Shown here piece after piece: positions 27,385 through 36,923 of a DNA stretch of 64,000 bases. The position numbers and the translations under genes were made by a program. How positions within the stretch are numbered: the stretch's first letter is position 1; each line of letters begins with the position of its first letter. The notes under the pieces are model-generated. The model searched no databases. It was given only the letters and a program-made list of their open reading frames with translations, and was not told the DNA's origin. This DNA comes from Pseudanabaena galeata CCNP1313. GTDB taxonomy: Bacteria; Cyanobacteriota; Cyanobacteriia; Pseudanabaenales; Pseudanabaenaceae. The DNA is taken from NCBI RefSeq assembly GCF_029910235.1, contig NZ_CP112874.1:1-64000 (forward strand), written 5' to 3'.

Positions 27385-28545
27385 TTAGAAAGCACTAACC
27401 CGAACCCATTGCTGACTCATGGTTTGCTCATAAAGAACTTCTAAGCGATCGATATTTTTCACCAGCGTATAGCGATCTAAAACTCTTTGTCTTGCTTTTA
27501 TGCCAATAATTTTCGCCATCTCTGGATGATCAGCAAATAGAGGTAAAAGCGTACAAAGCTGCGAAGTTACTTTATGGGAATCAAGAATAATTCCCGCGCC
27601 ATTCTCTATGACCTCCCCGTCCGCACCCACATCGGTTGCAATGCAAGCAACTCCACAGGACATCGCCTCTAGCAACGAAAGCGATAAACCTTCCACTAAT
27701 GAAGGTAAGATAAATACATCCGTCCCGCGCAAAATCTCAATTCGTCTCTGCTCATCGGCAATATATCCCATCCAAACAATGCTGGGATCGTTGCCATAAA
27801 AAGTCTTCAAACCTGCTAACAAAGGGCCAGTCCCAACGATCGCCAGTTTGCAACCCTCTGGCATTCGGCATTTGCGCCACGCTTTGAGTAAAGCTTCGAC
27901 ATTTTTCTCCGCAGCTAAACGACCTTGATAGAGAAAAAGTACATCAGCTTTCAGTTCCTCTTTAATATTTGAAGCACCTGGAGAATAGCGATCGCTATCA
28001 ACTCCATTGGGAATAACAGCAATTCTGGTATTGGGAACTCCTAATTTATTTAAAAGTTCTTTTTGAATATTAGAAAAGATAATGACTTGATTATAGTCTG
28101 CTAAGGATGGGGCATAAATTTGATAGGTGAGTTGCTGCGTACTAGAGGCAAGGTTACGCCGCTTCAGGTCAAAGGGTTGATGAAAGGTAGCAACGAGGGG
28201 TAAATCGAGTTCGGCACAAATTTCTGGCAATCGAAAATCGAGAGGAGATATGGCAAGGGATGCATGAATCAGATCGGGCTTGAGCGATCGCAAAGAATCG
28301 ACGAGAATCTTATTGGCTCTTAAGGATGGAACCGTGTAAATAGTGGATTTATAGAGGAACGGTAAAGCAACATCCTGCGTTTCTTGAGCATGTTCTTCTA
28401 GTTCCTCATGGTCTGCATCACTCTCAGGGGCAAAATGCATAAAGCTGACACGATGTCCGCGATCGAGTAACGCATTTGTAATTTCGCGACTATAGGTCAC
28501 GTTGCCACAAGCAGGCGATTTTTTACCTAACCATGCAATATGCAT
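27385..28545 (-). CDS. Glycosyltransferase family 4 protein
   Basis: 386 residues with GT-B fold. The N-terminal domain (MHIAWLGKKSPACGNVTYSR) holds the acceptor side and a DLIHASLAISPLDF segment. The C-terminal GT1/GT4 domain has VIPNGVDSDRYSPG (about 185), LFLYQGRLAAEKNVEALLKA, and the nucleotide-sugar-binding EGLSLSLLEAMSCGVACIAT with its Glu pair (about 300). It transfers a sugar from an activated nucleotide donor with retention. The product (polysaccharide, glycolipid or lipopolysaccharide part) cannot be told. No other sugar genes are adjacent, and it is probably monocistronic. Confidence 0.9.
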   Translation of the reverse strand: MHIAWLGKKSPACGNVTYSREITNALLDRGHRVSFMHFAPESDADHEELEEHAQETQDVALPFLYKSTIYTVPSLRANKILVDSLRSLKPDLIHASLAISPLDFRLPEICAELDLPLVATFHQPFDLKRRNLASSTQQLTYQIYAPSLADYNQVIIFSNIQKELLNKLGVPNTRIAVIPNGVDSDRYSPGASNIKEELKADVLFLYQGRLAAEKNVEALLKAWRKCRMPEGCKLAIVGTGPLLAGLKTFYGNDPSIVWMGYIADEQRRIEILRGTDVFILPSLVEGLSLSLLEAMSCGVACIATDVGADGEVIENGAGIILDSHKVTSQLCTLLPLFADHPEMAKIIGIKARQRVLDRYTLVKNIDRLEVLYEQTMSQQWVRVSAF

Positions 28546-28650
28546 GAACTACACCACATTATTACCAAAGGTATAATACCAAAACTAGCGGCGGCGCGAA
28601 GTGTTGGGGCTATCTTTCAACGTAATTGTGTTGCGGTCGCAATATAAAAA

Positions 28651-28679
28651 GAACAGCTAGCACGAAGTGCTAGCTGTTC
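28651..28679. repeat. Perfect hairpin upstream of the glycosyltransferase, next to tRNA-Lys
   Basis: A 13-bp perfect stem, GAACAGCTAGCAC, loop GAA, complement. Lying 13 bp downstream of the tRNA 3' end on the minus strand, it can terminate tRNA transcription. Confidence 0.7.
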
Positions 28680-28691
28680 TGGTGTATTTTA

Positions 28692-28763
<72 letters not shown>

Positions 28764-28840
28764 ATTTGAGTGACGAACGTAAACTTTTATATGCATTCAT
28801 CATATGTTTTTTTTACGCGCTTGGCTAGTCTAACATGCAT

Positions 28841-30193
28841 TTAGCAAATTACACCAGTTAAACTAAAGGGCCTCACTTCAGTAATTTTTATCGAAAGAGT
28901 CTGACCGATTAGTTCAGCTAATGATTTGCCCGTTGTGTTCTCGGTAAAGGCAATCCGATTAGTGCGGGTACGTCCCATAATTTGGTTAGGATTTTTATGG
29001 TTTGTACCTTCGATCATAATTTCTTCGATACGTCCTGCATAACGCTGCGATCGCAGAGCTGCATTTTGATTAACAGCATGGTTAAGACGCTGAAGGCGAT
29101 CGCTTTTAATTGCTTCACTCAACTGGTGCTCCCAAACCGCCGCAGGTGTGCCGGGACGGGGTGAGTAAGCGGCTGTATTCACCAAATCAAAGCCAATATC
29201 ATTGACCAACTGCACTGTACGCTCAAACTGCCCCTCGGTTTCTCCCGGAAAAGCAACGATCGCATCAGCAGTAATTGCTGCATCGGGCATAATCTCGCGA
29301 ATATCGTCAATAATGCGGCGGTAGCGCTCATGGGTATAGCCGCGAGCCATTGCTTTGAGAATATCGTTGTCGCCTGACTGAAAAGGAATATGGAAATGTT
29401 CACAAACCTTTGGCAATTCAGCACAAGCCTTAATTAAGCGAGAACTAAAGTAACGAGGGTGACTGGTGGCGTATCGAATGCGATCGATCCCTTCGACATC
29501 ATGGACGTAGTAAAGTAAGTCGGTAAAGGTAATCTTGCCACCAATCCCTGCGCCGATGCCACCTGCGGGTAAGTCGCGCCCATAGGCATCGATATTTTGA
29601 CCAAGTAAAGTAATTTCTTTGTAACCTTGAGCCGCCAACTTTTCAATTTCTTGACGGATCACTTCAGGGGTACGTGATTGCTCGCGACCACGTACTGAGG
29701 GGACGATGCAATAGGTGCAGTTTTCATTACAGCCATAAATGACATTTACCCAAGCAGACACGGAGCTATTGCGGCGTGGGGTGGTGATGTCTTCCTCGAT
29801 ATAGGCTTCTTCAGTGGCAACTACTTGATTACCGTTAAATACTTGTGCCAACAGATCGCCAAGGCGATTGACATGTTGAGGCCCCATGACGAGATCAAGT
29901 TCAGGTACTCGTCTCAGGAGTGACTCTCCTTCTTGTTGGGCAACACAGCCAGCCACAACCAAGGTTAATTTAGGATTGTCACGTTTGCGCTTGGCTTGTC
30001 GTCCTAGGTAAGAATAAACTTTCTGTTCGGCATTGTCACGAATGCTGCAAGTGTTATACAAAATCAGGTCGGCTGTTTCGCTTTCCTCGGTTGACTGATA
30101 GCCCATATCTTCCAAAACGCCAGCCATGCGCTCGGAGTCGGCTTTGTTCATTTGACAGCCGAAGGTGACGATGTGATATTTCTGAGCAGTCAT
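28841..30193 (-). CDS. miaB: tRNA-2-methylthio-N6-dimethylallyladenosine synthase MiaB
   Basis: A 450-residue radical-SAM methylthiotransferase that adds a methylthio group to i6A37 of tRNAs reading UNN codons. The N-terminal UPF0004 domain has Cys13, Cys49 and Cys83 for the auxiliary Fe-S cluster. The radical-SAM motif is CNENCTYC (Cys155, Cys159, Cys162). A C-terminal TRAM domain (about 380-450, ending [10 protein letters not shown]...[13 protein letters not shown]) binds tRNA. The [16 protein letters not shown] start and overall length are those of MiaB rather than MtaB or RimO. It lies upstream of tRNA-Lys on the same strand. Confidence 0.96.
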   Translation of the reverse strand: MTAQKYHIVTFGCQMNKADSERMAGVLEDMGYQSTEESETADLILYNTCSIRDNAEQKVYSYLGRQAKRKRDNPKLTLVVAGCVAQQEGESLLRRVPELDLVMGPQHVNRLGDLLAQVFNGNQVVATEEAYIEEDITTPRRNSSVSAWVNVIYGCNENCTYCIVPSVRGREQSRTPEVIRQEIEKLAAQGYKEITLLGQNIDAYGRDLPAGGIGAGIGGKITFTDLLYYVHDVEGIDRIRYATSHPRYFSSRLIKACAELPKVCEHFHIPFQSGDNDILKAMARGYTHERYRRIIDDIREIMPDAAITADAIVAFPGETEGQFERTVQLVNDIGFDLVNTAAYSPRPGTPAAVWEHQLSEAIKSDRLQRLNHAVNQNAALRSQRYAGRIEEIMIEGTNHKNPNQIMGRTRTNRIAFTENTTGKSLAELIGQTLSIKITEVRPFSLTGVIC

Positions 30194-30286
30194 GAAAGTG
30201 TTTAACCAAGCCGAGATTGTTGCTGTCCTATTCTAATATCTTTCAGCATTGATTGTAATGTTTAACGTGAGTTCGATATAGGAGCT

Positions 30287-30327
30287 AAAACAGTAAAAGC
30301 CTCGCAAAGCTAGGCTTTTACTGTTTT
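30287..30327. repeat. Long hairpin in the miaB-LCP spacer
   Basis: 16-bp perfect arms AAAACAGTAAAAGCCT and complement around a 9-base centre (CGCAAAGCT). The 323-bp gap 30194-30516 holds only this hairpin and the repeat at 30354; the miaB promoter must lie between. Confidence 0.75.
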
Positions 30328-30353
30328 GGCTGTTAAAATTTTGTAGCTTATTA

Positions 30354-30455
30354 CAACAATTACCGATCAAACGAACCACAAGAAAATTCTTGAAAGCTTT
30401 GCTTTGCAATGCTTTCAAGAATTTTCTTGGTTTGGTTTTGAGTGCAAAGCGCTGT
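30354..30455. repeat. Dispersed hairpin repeat, copy 2 (conserved flanks, variable stem)
   Basis: 18-bp perfect arms (30380-30397 and 30411-30428) around a 13-base centre. The outer sequence (CAATTACCGATCAAACGAACC on the left, TTGGTTTGGTTTTGAGTGCAAA and GCTGTAA on the right) matches the flanks of the repeat at 11229-11331, while the inner half of the stem and the loop differ. Confidence 0.7.
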
Positions 30456-30516
30456 AAAAGGTGGATGAGCGATGATAGCGTTAAAGAAGAGACTAGGCTT
30501 TACATTCTCTCTTCAT

Positions 30517-32013
30517 TTAACGCTGTTTAGTTTGTGTCGGTTTAGCAGGTTTCAGAGGAATGTTATTTGCCTCAAGCCAGTCTTTCCCCACCCGAACCGT
30601 AATATCTGATTCAATATCACCCGTTGATTCGACTAAGACTTCCCCTACTCCTAAAGCATCACGTAATTTTTCGGCACTTGCCCTATCCCCATTTTGAGCA
30701 ATAATCTGTGTCTTTGTAAGGGGTTTAGACCAGCGTTCACTAGCAGCAAATACTTGAGCATAACCTGACCTAGACAAAACAGTTGTGGCTTTCTTGGAGC
30801 CTTCTGGCTGAGATGTACTATCTTGGATTGCAATTCTCAGCATTTGAGGTGTATTGTCCTCAAGACTTGTATCGGCTCTTTTCATCACACCAAAGCTTTG
30901 ATTCATGATGGTGGCAAGTCGTCGATTATCTAGAATCCAATAGCTCAGATTGTCAAATTCTCCTGTATTACTAAATCGACCTGGAGCCATATGCATCTGG
31001 ATGTTTTTGCGATCAATCTTAGATGTATAGCCAGCGAGGGCAAGCAACTCTTCAACTGAGAGATTAGTATCGATATTTTCCTTAACAATAGTTAGAACTT
31101 CAGGAAGCTTAGCGATCGCTTCAGGCTTAAGCTTCTGATCGATGAAAGCTCGGAAAAAGGTTTGCTGACGTTGTACACGACCAATATCGCCAAGAACATC
31201 GTGACGGAATCGCATGTATTGAATTGACTTGCTACCATCTAGTTTCTGCTGTCCTGCATTGAGATTGATGTAAAGACGTTGGCTGTCATCTTGGTACTTC
31301 ATCTTTTTCGGGACATGGATCTCAACACCACCTAGAGCATCGATCAGTTTGCCAAATCCATTGACGTTAAAACGAAGGTAGCGATCAATGGGAATATCTC
31401 CCAATACTTGACTCACTGTCTGAGCAGATAAAGCTGCTCCACCTACATAGTTAGCATAATTGATCTTAGTTTTGCCTACTCCTTGAATATCGACACGACT
31501 ATCACGGGGAATCGATAGGACAGCGACTTTTTTAGTAGCAGGATCAAAACGAATCAGTAACATTGCGTCACTCAGCCCGTTGAGATTATCTTCGACCTCA
31601 GCTAAATATCTGCCTTTAGGTTTGGATTGAGCATCGGGTAAATCAGAGGTAAGCAGGATTGTGCCAAGCACTAGGATATTAACAGGGCGAGTCAGTGTGG
31701 GTATACCTGCGATCGCTGAAGTTATATCATCGGAATTACGATTAAATACAGATGCTTCATCAGCAGATAATTGACGTTGCTGAAATGGTCTACTACTTAA
31801 TACAAATGCTAAGCCTGCACCTAGCCCCCCCGACAACAGAGCCACAAACAACACTATAAAAAGTGTCCATTTATGCTTAAGTGAAGCCGTTTTGGGCTTA
31901 GACGACTTATTAGACAAACTTGACTTACCTAAATTGATGGGATTTGTTGCCACAGGTAGGGAATACTCCTCACGACTGAACGTTTGCTTCAGCGATCGCC
32001 CACCCATGAGCAA
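30517..32013 (-). CDS. LytR-CpsA-Psr (LCP) family protein
   Basis: 498 residues. A basic cytoplasmic N-terminus (1-47), one transmembrane segment (TLFIVLFVALLSGGLGAGLA, about 49-68), then the extracytoplasmic LCP domain: NILVLGTILL, DAMLLIRFDPATKKVAVLSIPRDSRV (conserved Asp and Arg for pyrophosphate binding), KINYANYVGG, ALGGVEIHVPKKM, YMRFRHDVLGDIGRVQRQQ. A LytR_C domain closes the protein (about 400-485). LCP enzymes transfer lipid-linked glycopolymers to the cell wall, so it likely anchors a polysaccharide to peptidoglycan. An ATG 2 codons inside (MGGRSL) is an alternative start. The Lys/Thr/Gln-rich tail is disordered. Confidence 0.92.
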   Translation of the reverse strand: MLMGGRSLKQTFSREEYSLPVATNPINLGKSSLSNKSSKPKTASLKHKWTLFIVLFVALLSGGLGAGLAFVLSSRPFQQRQLSADEASVFNRNSDDITSAIAGIPTLTRPVNILVLGTILLTSDLPDAQSKPKGRYLAEVEDNLNGLSDAMLLIRFDPATKKVAVLSIPRDSRVDIQGVGKTKINYANYVGGAALSAQTVSQVLGDIPIDRYLRFNVNGFGKLIDALGGVEIHVPKKMKYQDDSQRLYINLNAGQQKLDGSKSIQYMRFRHDVLGDIGRVQRQQTFFRAFIDQKLKPEAIAKLPEVLTIVKENIDTNLSVEELLALAGYTSKIDRKNIQMHMAPGRFSNTGEFDNLSYWILDNRRLATIMNQSFGVMKRADTSLEDNTPQMLRIAIQDSTSQPEGSKKATTVLSRSGYAQVFAASERWSKPLTKTQIIAQNGDRASAEKLRDALGVGEVLVESTGDIESDITVRVGKDWLEANNIPLKPAKPTQTKQR

Positions 32014-32186
32014 AGATGGGACTCAACACATTGCTTATAACTTACTCAGGAACTTCGTATAGGGTTCTTAAGTGTTTTAGACTAATTTGCATTTAACTCT
32101 AGCACTGTATCGTAACTTATCGTTACAAACCGCTAAACATCTTACAAGAGTAGTAGAAAGCCTAGTTATGCAAATTGTTTGGATGG

Positions 32187-32420
32187 ATGATACTACATAT
32201 AACAAAAAAAATCATATCGGAAGCAGAATTTCAGAAACAAGTACTAGAATCCCTTGCAGAGTTAAAAACTGATGTCGAGAGGCTAGACGCAAGCATTGAA
32301 AAGTCAGACGATAAATTTGATACCTACAGACAAGCCACACAATCACTAGTTAACTTAGCATTTGGACTAATTGCCAGTGCCACAGTAATCACAGTAGTAT
32401 CCGCAGTTTTCAAAAGATAG
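32187..32420 (+). CDS. Small coiled-coil membrane protein, unknown function
   Basis: 77 residues from the ATG at 32187; a TTG at 32175 would add 4. A charged helix with heptad spacing (VLESLAELKTDVERLDASIE, DDKFDTYRQATQ) is followed by one C-terminal transmembrane segment (LVNLAFGLIASATVITVVSAV) and a basic end (FKR). This tail-anchored layout resembles small cyanobacterial hypothetical proteins. I do not recognise a family. The ribosome-binding site is weak. Confidence 0.5.
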   Translation: MILHITKKIISEAEFQKQVLESLAELKTDVERLDASIEKSDDKFDTYRQATQSLVNLAFGLIASATVITVVSAVFKR

Positions 32421-32485
32421 TTGAGGCGCGATCGCCTAAACTAGTATCGACATGTTGTTATCGAGATTTTTGAAAGATCTACAAG

Positions 32486-32941
32486 TTGGTTATGGAAGTT
32501 AGATTTCGAGAATGTGATTGGTTCGACTTATGGATCTGGATCAAGTTTAGTGAAATTCCATCTCAGCAAGAAAAACAACTGTTAGACGAAGTATTTAACT
32601 CTTGGTTTTTGCTGGGTAAACTAGGCGGTTTCAATGCTTGTAATATGCAGGTGCTGGAATCTGGGGTGGATGTTAGTTATTTTGACTATGACAACCAAGC
32701 CGCCGATGACGAGATGATGTCAGTTATGCATAATATGACTGACCTAGAGTACGAAAACGAATGGGCAAGATGTTGGGTTGATCTAGGTACAACTGATGCG
32801 ATCGCGATCGATACCTTAGTAAATGCTTTGCGTCAGTTTGATAAAGAATATGTAGCGATCGAAGAAGTAATTATTGGCGGACAAAACTCTGACTGGTTGG
32901 TTGAGCCTAAGAGTCTAGATGATGAAGATTATGATCGCTAA
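32486..32941 (+). CDS. DUF3531 family protein
   Basis: A 151-residue protein of the DUF3531 family, conserved in cyanobacteria and plants. Landmarks are the opening FRECDWFDLWIWIKF, NSWFLLGKLGGFNACNMQV, the WARCWVDLGTTDAIAIDTLV stretch and IEEVIIGGQNSDWLV near the end. It is soluble, with no signal or membrane segment. No biochemical role is established to my knowledge; conservation with plastid-bearing organisms hints at a photosynthesis-related task. A second ATG two codons in (MEVRF) is an equally good start. Glyoxalase I follows 57 bp later. Confidence 0.88.
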   Translation: MVMEVRFRECDWFDLWIWIKFSEIPSQQEKQLLDEVFNSWFLLGKLGGFNACNMQVLESGVDVSYFDYDNQAADDEMMSVMHNMTDLEYENEWARCWVDLGTTDAIAIDTLVNALRQFDKEYVAIEEVIIGGQNSDWLVEPKSLDDEDYDR

Positions 32942-32998
32942 AATGTTCAGAGATATGCAAAGCATATCTCTGACAAAAAATTTTAAAGGAGAACTAAA

Positions 32999-33382
32999 AT
33001 GCGCGTTTTACACACAATGATTCGAGTTGGAGATCTAGATCGATCGCTTGATTTTTATAGCAACATCCTTGGTATGAAGATCTTGCGCCGCAAAGACTAT
33101 CCTAACGGGCGCTTTACCCTCGCCTTTGTCGGTTATGGCGACGAATCAAGCAATGCCGTTATCGAGCTAACCCATAACTGGGATACCAACGCCTATGACA
33201 TTGGTACTGGCTACGGGCATATTGCGTTGGGAATGGAAAACATTTATACCGCTTGCGAAGCAATTCGCGACAAGGGCGGTAAAATCACCCGTGAACCTGG
33301 TCCCATGAAGCATGGCACAACGGAAATAGCCTTTGTCGAAGATCCCGACGGTTATAAAATCGAGTTAATTCAACTCAAATAA
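32999..33382 (+). CDS. gloA: Lactoylglutathione lyase (glyoxalase I)
   Basis: 127 residues, standard GloA size. It isomerises the hemithioacetal of methylglyoxal and glutathione to S-lactoylglutathione. Metal ligands in the usual places: His5 ([10 protein letters not shown]), Glu at [11 protein letters not shown], His in [11 protein letters not shown], and Glu in [21 protein letters not shown] is the family signature. The ATG follows AAAGGAGAACTAAA, an excellent ribosome-binding site. Probably in one transcript with the DUF3531 gene. Confidence 0.96.
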   Translation: MRVLHTMIRVGDLDRSLDFYSNILGMKILRRKDYPNGRFTLAFVGYGDESSNAVIELTHNWDTNAYDIGTGYGHIALGMENIYTACEAIRDKGGKITREPGPMKHGTTEIAFVEDPDGYKIELIQLK

Positions 33383-33484
33383 GTTCAATTGCTGCTTTGC
33401 GCCAACCCAACTTAATATTTGAGTTTGAGATATAAGAGATATAAATTGTTATAAGCTGTAAAGCTGCACACCAGTAGCCTAGTC

Positions 33485-34915
33485 ATGCGTAGACCCCGAT
33501 ATACAACTTCTTGGCAATCCAAGCGCAAATCTTGGTTGCGAAATACCCTACTTCTGATCCTGATTGGTTTGCCACTGCTATTGATTTTGGCGGAACTAAT
33601 TGCGCGAGGAGCAGTTTTAGCAACAGGTAGTACCAACCAACTCAGCCCCAATAAAACTGTGGCGATCGCTCAGTCCTACGCCTTTAAGTTGCAGGACTCT
33701 AACGGTAATAACTACCCCGGATTACCAGATTCTGGAAAACTCCATATAAAACGCAGTCCGCTGTTGGGTTACGAATTGCTGCCTAGTCAGAATAGTGAAT
33801 ATTGGCAAATTAACGATCAGGGCTTCCGCCAAGATTCATCCGTGCCTATTGACAAACCTGCTAACGAAATCCGTGTGTTTTTAGTTGGTAGTTCCACCGC
33901 GTTTACCAACATGGCGGAAAAGAACCAAAAGGCGTTGGCTTTTAAAATTGAGAAATTGCTCAACGATCGCGTCCGCGCTCAAAATAGCAGTCCCGAAAAG
34001 TTTAAGCCCAAGGAAATTCCCTACTTTGCCGATCAAATTGAAGCAATGCGAACTTTGCCACCACGTATTCGTGATGGCAGCTATCGAGTGATCGCGGCGG
34101 CGGCTCCAGGCTATAGCTCTGGTAACGAATTAGCACTGCTATCCCATAAGGTGATGGCCTATAGCCCTAATGCTCTGCTGATCCTTGATGGCTACGAAGA
34201 TTTGCGATCGCCTAGTAATCAGTCTGCGCGTGAAATCGGAAACGTTGAGCAAATGCTACGCGATCCACTTGCCCAATATCGTCAACATCAAACCCAACAG
34301 TTTAATAATTGGCTAAATTCGCTATATCTAGTCAAAGCATGGCAAAAATGGGTGGTTCCTGCCAATATCACCACATTCAGCTCTGAATATCAAGTTTTTA
34401 ATGCTGAACAGCTTAGCAAAGATCCTAAAGAAATTCAGAAAAGGGTCGAACGCTATCTTTACAATACTCAGCAAATGACGAGGCTAGCTAACAGTATCCC
34501 TGCTTTGATCATTCTTCAGCCAGAAATCACAGGCAAGCAAAAGTCGTTAACTAAGGAAGAAGAAGGCATCCTGAACTCTCTAGGTAAGGAATATCGCGAT
34601 CGCATCACAAATGCTTACAAAGTTGCTGAACAGGCTCTGAGCAATAGTCCCCTCAAGACTAAATTTGTCAATTTCTATCAGCTATTTCAAAACACAAACC
34701 AACAAGCCTTCATCGATCCGATCCATCTCACTGAAGCTGCCAATGATCTGCTAGCACAGAAATTGTATGCCAGCACTGAACAATTGTTTTTGGTTCAGCC
34801 TGCTCCAAATGCTCTGAATGGAGAAGTAGAGCCACAACCAGCGCCGCCTCAGCCTGTTGTGCCTCAGCCTGTGACGTCACCTAACCCAGCCGCGACTCCT
34901 ACACCTACTAACTAA
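33485..34915 (+). CDS. Membrane-anchored SGNH/GDSL hydrolase-like protein
   Basis: 476 residues. A basic N-terminus and one transmembrane helix (NTLLLILIGLPLLLILAELIA) anchor the protein with the rest outside the cytoplasm. The SGNH pattern is visible: block I RVFLVGSSTAFTN with the Ser, a glycine block IAAAAPGYSSGNELA, ALLILDGYEDLRSP with Asp in place of the usual Asn (block III), and the terminal FIDPIHLTEAANDLLA with the Asp-x-x-His dyad. The last 40 residues are Pro/Gln-rich. SGNH proteins of this kind modify or deacetylate polysaccharides; the substrate is unknown. Two tandem hairpins follow the stop. Confidence 0.82.
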   Translation: MRRPRYTTSWQSKRKSWLRNTLLLILIGLPLLLILAELIARGAVLATGSTNQLSPNKTVAIAQSYAFKLQDSNGNNYPGLPDSGKLHIKRSPLLGYELLPSQNSEYWQINDQGFRQDSSVPIDKPANEIRVFLVGSSTAFTNMAEKNQKALAFKIEKLLNDRVRAQNSSPEKFKPKEIPYFADQIEAMRTLPPRIRDGSYRVIAAAAPGYSSGNELALLSHKVMAYSPNALLILDGYEDLRSPSNQSAREIGNVEQMLRDPLAQYRQHQTQQFNNWLNSLYLVKAWQKWVVPANITTFSSEYQVFNAEQLSKDPKEIQKRVERYLYNTQQMTRLANSIPALIILQPEITGKQKSLTKEEEGILNSLGKEYRDRITNAYKVAEQALSNSPLKTKFVNFYQLFQNTNQQAFIDPIHLTEAANDLLAQKLYASTEQLFLVQPAPNALNGEVEPQPAPPQPVVPQPVTSPNPAATPTPTN

Positions 34916-34924
34916 CGTCGGCTA

Positions 34925-35015
34925 AGTAATATGGATGCGCTTTGCGCCTCCATATTACTCTTAAAGCAAATAATCGAGTGACGGCGCTTTGCGCCGTCAC
35001 TCGATTATTTGCTTT
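34925..35015. repeat. Two tandem long palindromes after the SGNH gene
   Basis: First: 16-bp arms with one mismatch (34925-34940 and 34944-34959), loop TTT. Second: perfect 25-bp arms (34963-34987 and 34991-35015), loop TTT, tip GGCGC-TTT-GCGCC. The right flank TTTTGATTTGTTCTATTGC resembles the right flank of the palindrome at 36846. They can terminate transcription of the SGNH gene. Confidence 0.85.
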
Positions 35016-35123
35016 TGATTTGTTCTATTGCAAGTGACTATAGCTATAAAAAAATCAAAACTGATTTTCATAAAGAGAATTGCTAAAGTAAACTATATAA
35101 GTCAGTGAGTTTAATAAATATTT

Positions 35124-35222
35124 ATGGTAGAACCAATTTTGTCAGGCATTTGCCTCGGTCTTATTTTCATTACCCTCGGCGGACTGTTCTTTGCTGCTTA
35201 TCAGCAATATCGTCGCGTCTAG
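35124..35222 (+). CDS. petG: Cytochrome b6f complex subunit PetG
   Basis: A 32-residue single-helix protein beginning [15 protein letters not shown] and ending [11 protein letters not shown], which is plainly PetG, the small subunit (subunit 5) needed for stability of the cytochrome b6f complex in the thylakoid. It is one transmembrane helix with a short basic stromal tail, slightly shorter than the 37 residues of many homologues. It has its own terminator at 35238 and is probably monocistronic. Confidence 0.95.
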   Translation: MVEPILSGICLGLIFITLGGLFFAAYQQYRRV

Positions 35223-35237
35223 TCACAACATAAAAAT

Positions 35238-35278
35238 CAAAAAGCAGAAGAGGCTGAAAATGCATCTTCTGCTTTTTG
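35238..35278 (+). terminator. Terminator of petG
   Basis: The stem AAAAAGCAGAAGA pairs with TCTTCTGCTTTTT around a 13-base loop and runs into T-rich DNA, 15 bp after the petG stop. Confidence 0.85.
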
Positions 35279-35317
35279 GTACAAACTTTAAGTTTGAACT
35301 TTGATAGAAATTTTGGT

Positions 35318-35638
35318 TTATTCTTCTAAATCTTCAGGCTGGGTTAAGTAGCGGCAAATCTCATGGATTTTCATCCGATAAATATGCGGCCAGCCCCCAT
35401 TTGTCTCAATATCGCGCAAAAGATTAAATAGCTCATGCCGACTAGTCGGTAAAGCAGGCTGAAATAAATCGTCACGAATGCGCTTATGGATTGATTCTAA
35501 GACACGTAATATTTGCAAAAGATTGGCTGGATTGCCTTGCTGATCCTGAGCAATTTGTAATAGGCGATCGCTGATCGTCTCAAGCTCAGATAAATCAGCA
35601 ATTTGCCCCTGTTGTGATTGGATTTCTGTTTGTGCCAA
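35318..35638 (-). CDS. Conserved-looking helical protein, unknown function
   Basis: 106 residues starting at TTG, mostly helical with acidic ends. Notable segments are LETISDRLLQIAQDQQGNPA, LLQILRVLESIHKRIRDDLF and NGGWPHIYRMKIHEICRYL. No signal peptide, membrane segment or motif that I can assign. It faces petG convergently, so it shares the gap with the petG terminator. A real gene is likely from frame length and composition. Confidence 0.65.
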   Translation of the reverse strand: MAQTEIQSQQGQIADLSELETISDRLLQIAQDQQGNPANLLQILRVLESIHKRIRDDLFQPALPTSRHELFNLLRDIETNGGWPHIYRMKIHEICRYLTQPEDLEE

Positions 35639-35871
35639 GCTAAGTACCCTCGTGCGCGATAATATGATGATTGGAATTTTACAAATTAAGTCTTTAGTTA
35701 GCTAACCTCTATGGCTAGTCTAAAGCACAGCCAACTCCTTAACGATCTCAATTTAAAATCCCAAACTAGATCGTATTTTTTACAGAGTTATCATAGGCTG
35801 CGCTTTGCGCGATCTGTTCTAACTCTAAAATACTACCCGTTAAATCCCGTTAAATTAAGAAGAGGTTATTT

Positions 35872-36714
35872 ATGAAATTTCGTAGTTTTACGAAAGCAAT
35901 TTTTACATTGTGTATCAGTTTATGTATGTTAGTAGCAAGCGGCGTGTTTGCAACTAACGCGATCGCTGCTGTTGAACCTGGCCTGACCTACGACCAAATT
36001 GTTAATACTGGCTTGGCAAACAAATGTTCTGACATTTTGGGTTCTTCTCGCGGTGGTCGTAACTTTATTCCCGTTGGTGCAGGTCAATCTGTAGAAATTA
36101 CAGAGCTTTGCCTAGAGCCAACCTCGTTTTTTGTTAAAGAGGAATCCAATAATAAGCGCAAAAAATCTGAGTTTGTAGCTAGCAAGTTGATGACTCGCTC
36201 CACCTCTAGCCTTGACTTTGTGAAGGCAACTGTAACTGGTAACAGTGACGGTAGCCTCAGCTTAGTGGAAACCGATGGCTTAGACTATCAACCCATCACT
36301 GTCAAGATGCCTGGTGGTGAGCTAGTAGCAATTTTGTTCACTATTAAAGGTTTCAATGCCAAAACCGCTCCTGGGGTAAATGGCATTACCACATCGGTTG
36401 ACTTTGTTGGTTCTACTGATGTACCGACCTATCGTGGTTCTGGCTTTATCGATCCTAAGGGACGTGGTCTAGCGATCGGCTATGACTCTGCTGAAGCTTT
36501 ACCTGCGAAGCGTAACTCTTTTGATAACAGAAGTGTTAAGGATGACTCTACCTCCAAAGGTACGATGTCTTTACAAATCGCTAAGTTGAATGCTGATACT
36601 GGCGAAATTGCTGGTACTTTTGAGACTGAGCAAACCTCTGATAATGACCTTGGCGGTGTTGAACCCAAGGAAGTAATTATTCGTGGCGTATTCTACGGCA
36701 AAGTTAATTCTTAA
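35872..36714 (+). CDS. psbO: Photosystem II manganese-stabilising protein PsbO
   Basis: The 33-kDa extrinsic oxygen-evolving-complex protein that stabilises the Mn4CaO5 cluster on the lumen side. 280 residues: signal peptide (about 1-33, ending ATNAIAA), then LTYDQIVNTGLANKC. The disulfide cysteines are in ANKCSDI and ITELCLEP. The beta-barrel contains GSLSLVETDGLDYQPI and GRGLAIGYDSAEALP, and the end IIRGVFYGKV is typical. The ATG follows AGAAGAGGTTATTT. The gene is monocistronic with an intrinsic terminator. Confidence 0.98.
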   Translation: MKFRSFTKAIFTLCISLCMLVASGVFATNAIAAVEPGLTYDQIVNTGLANKCSDILGSSRGGRNFIPVGAGQSVEITELCLEPTSFFVKEESNNKRKKSEFVASKLMTRSTSSLDFVKATVTGNSDGSLSLVETDGLDYQPITVKMPGGELVAILFTIKGFNAKTAPGVNGITTSVDFVGSTDVPTYRGSGFIDPKGRGLAIGYDSAEALPAKRNSFDNRSVKDDSTSKGTMSLQIAKLNADTGEIAGTFETEQTSDNDLGGVEPKEVIIRGVFYGKVNS

Positions 36715-36730
36715 CCTTTAAGCAAAGATT

Positions 36731-36771
36731 AAAAAAAGGAGAGTCTTATTATTTTAAGACCTCCTTTTTTA
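36731..36771 (+). terminator. Terminator of psbO
   Basis: A long stem formed by AAAAAAGGAG, AGTCTTA and their complements (TAAGAC, CTCCTTTTTT), with an AT loop, 16 bp after the psbO stop. Confidence 0.85.
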
Positions 36772-36845
36772 TTTCATAAAATAACCTCAGTTGTAGGCGT
36801 ATTATTTTTGGAGCTGTATAGCAACGTAAGTTTTGCTTAGGACAT

Positions 36846-36900
36846 AAAACCAAAAAGATGAGTGGCGGCGCTTCGCGCCGCCACTCATCTTTTTGGTTTT
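36846..36900. repeat. Perfect 26-bp-arm palindrome
   Basis: Arms 36846-36871 and 36875-36900 around loop TTC, tip GGCGGCGC-TTC-GCGCCGCC. Beyond the stem, GGACA on the left and TGTCC on the right extend the symmetry. The right flank TTTTGATTTGTCCTAT is shared with the palindrome ending at 35015. The site lies just downstream of the IS630 remnant. Confidence 0.85.
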
Positions 36901-36923
36901 GATTTGTCCTATCTATAGCAATC

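Noticed and set aside
35702-35871. Possible small gene between the 35318 gene and psbO (ATG near 35711)
   Set aside because: No recognisable product, and the area must carry the psbO promoter.
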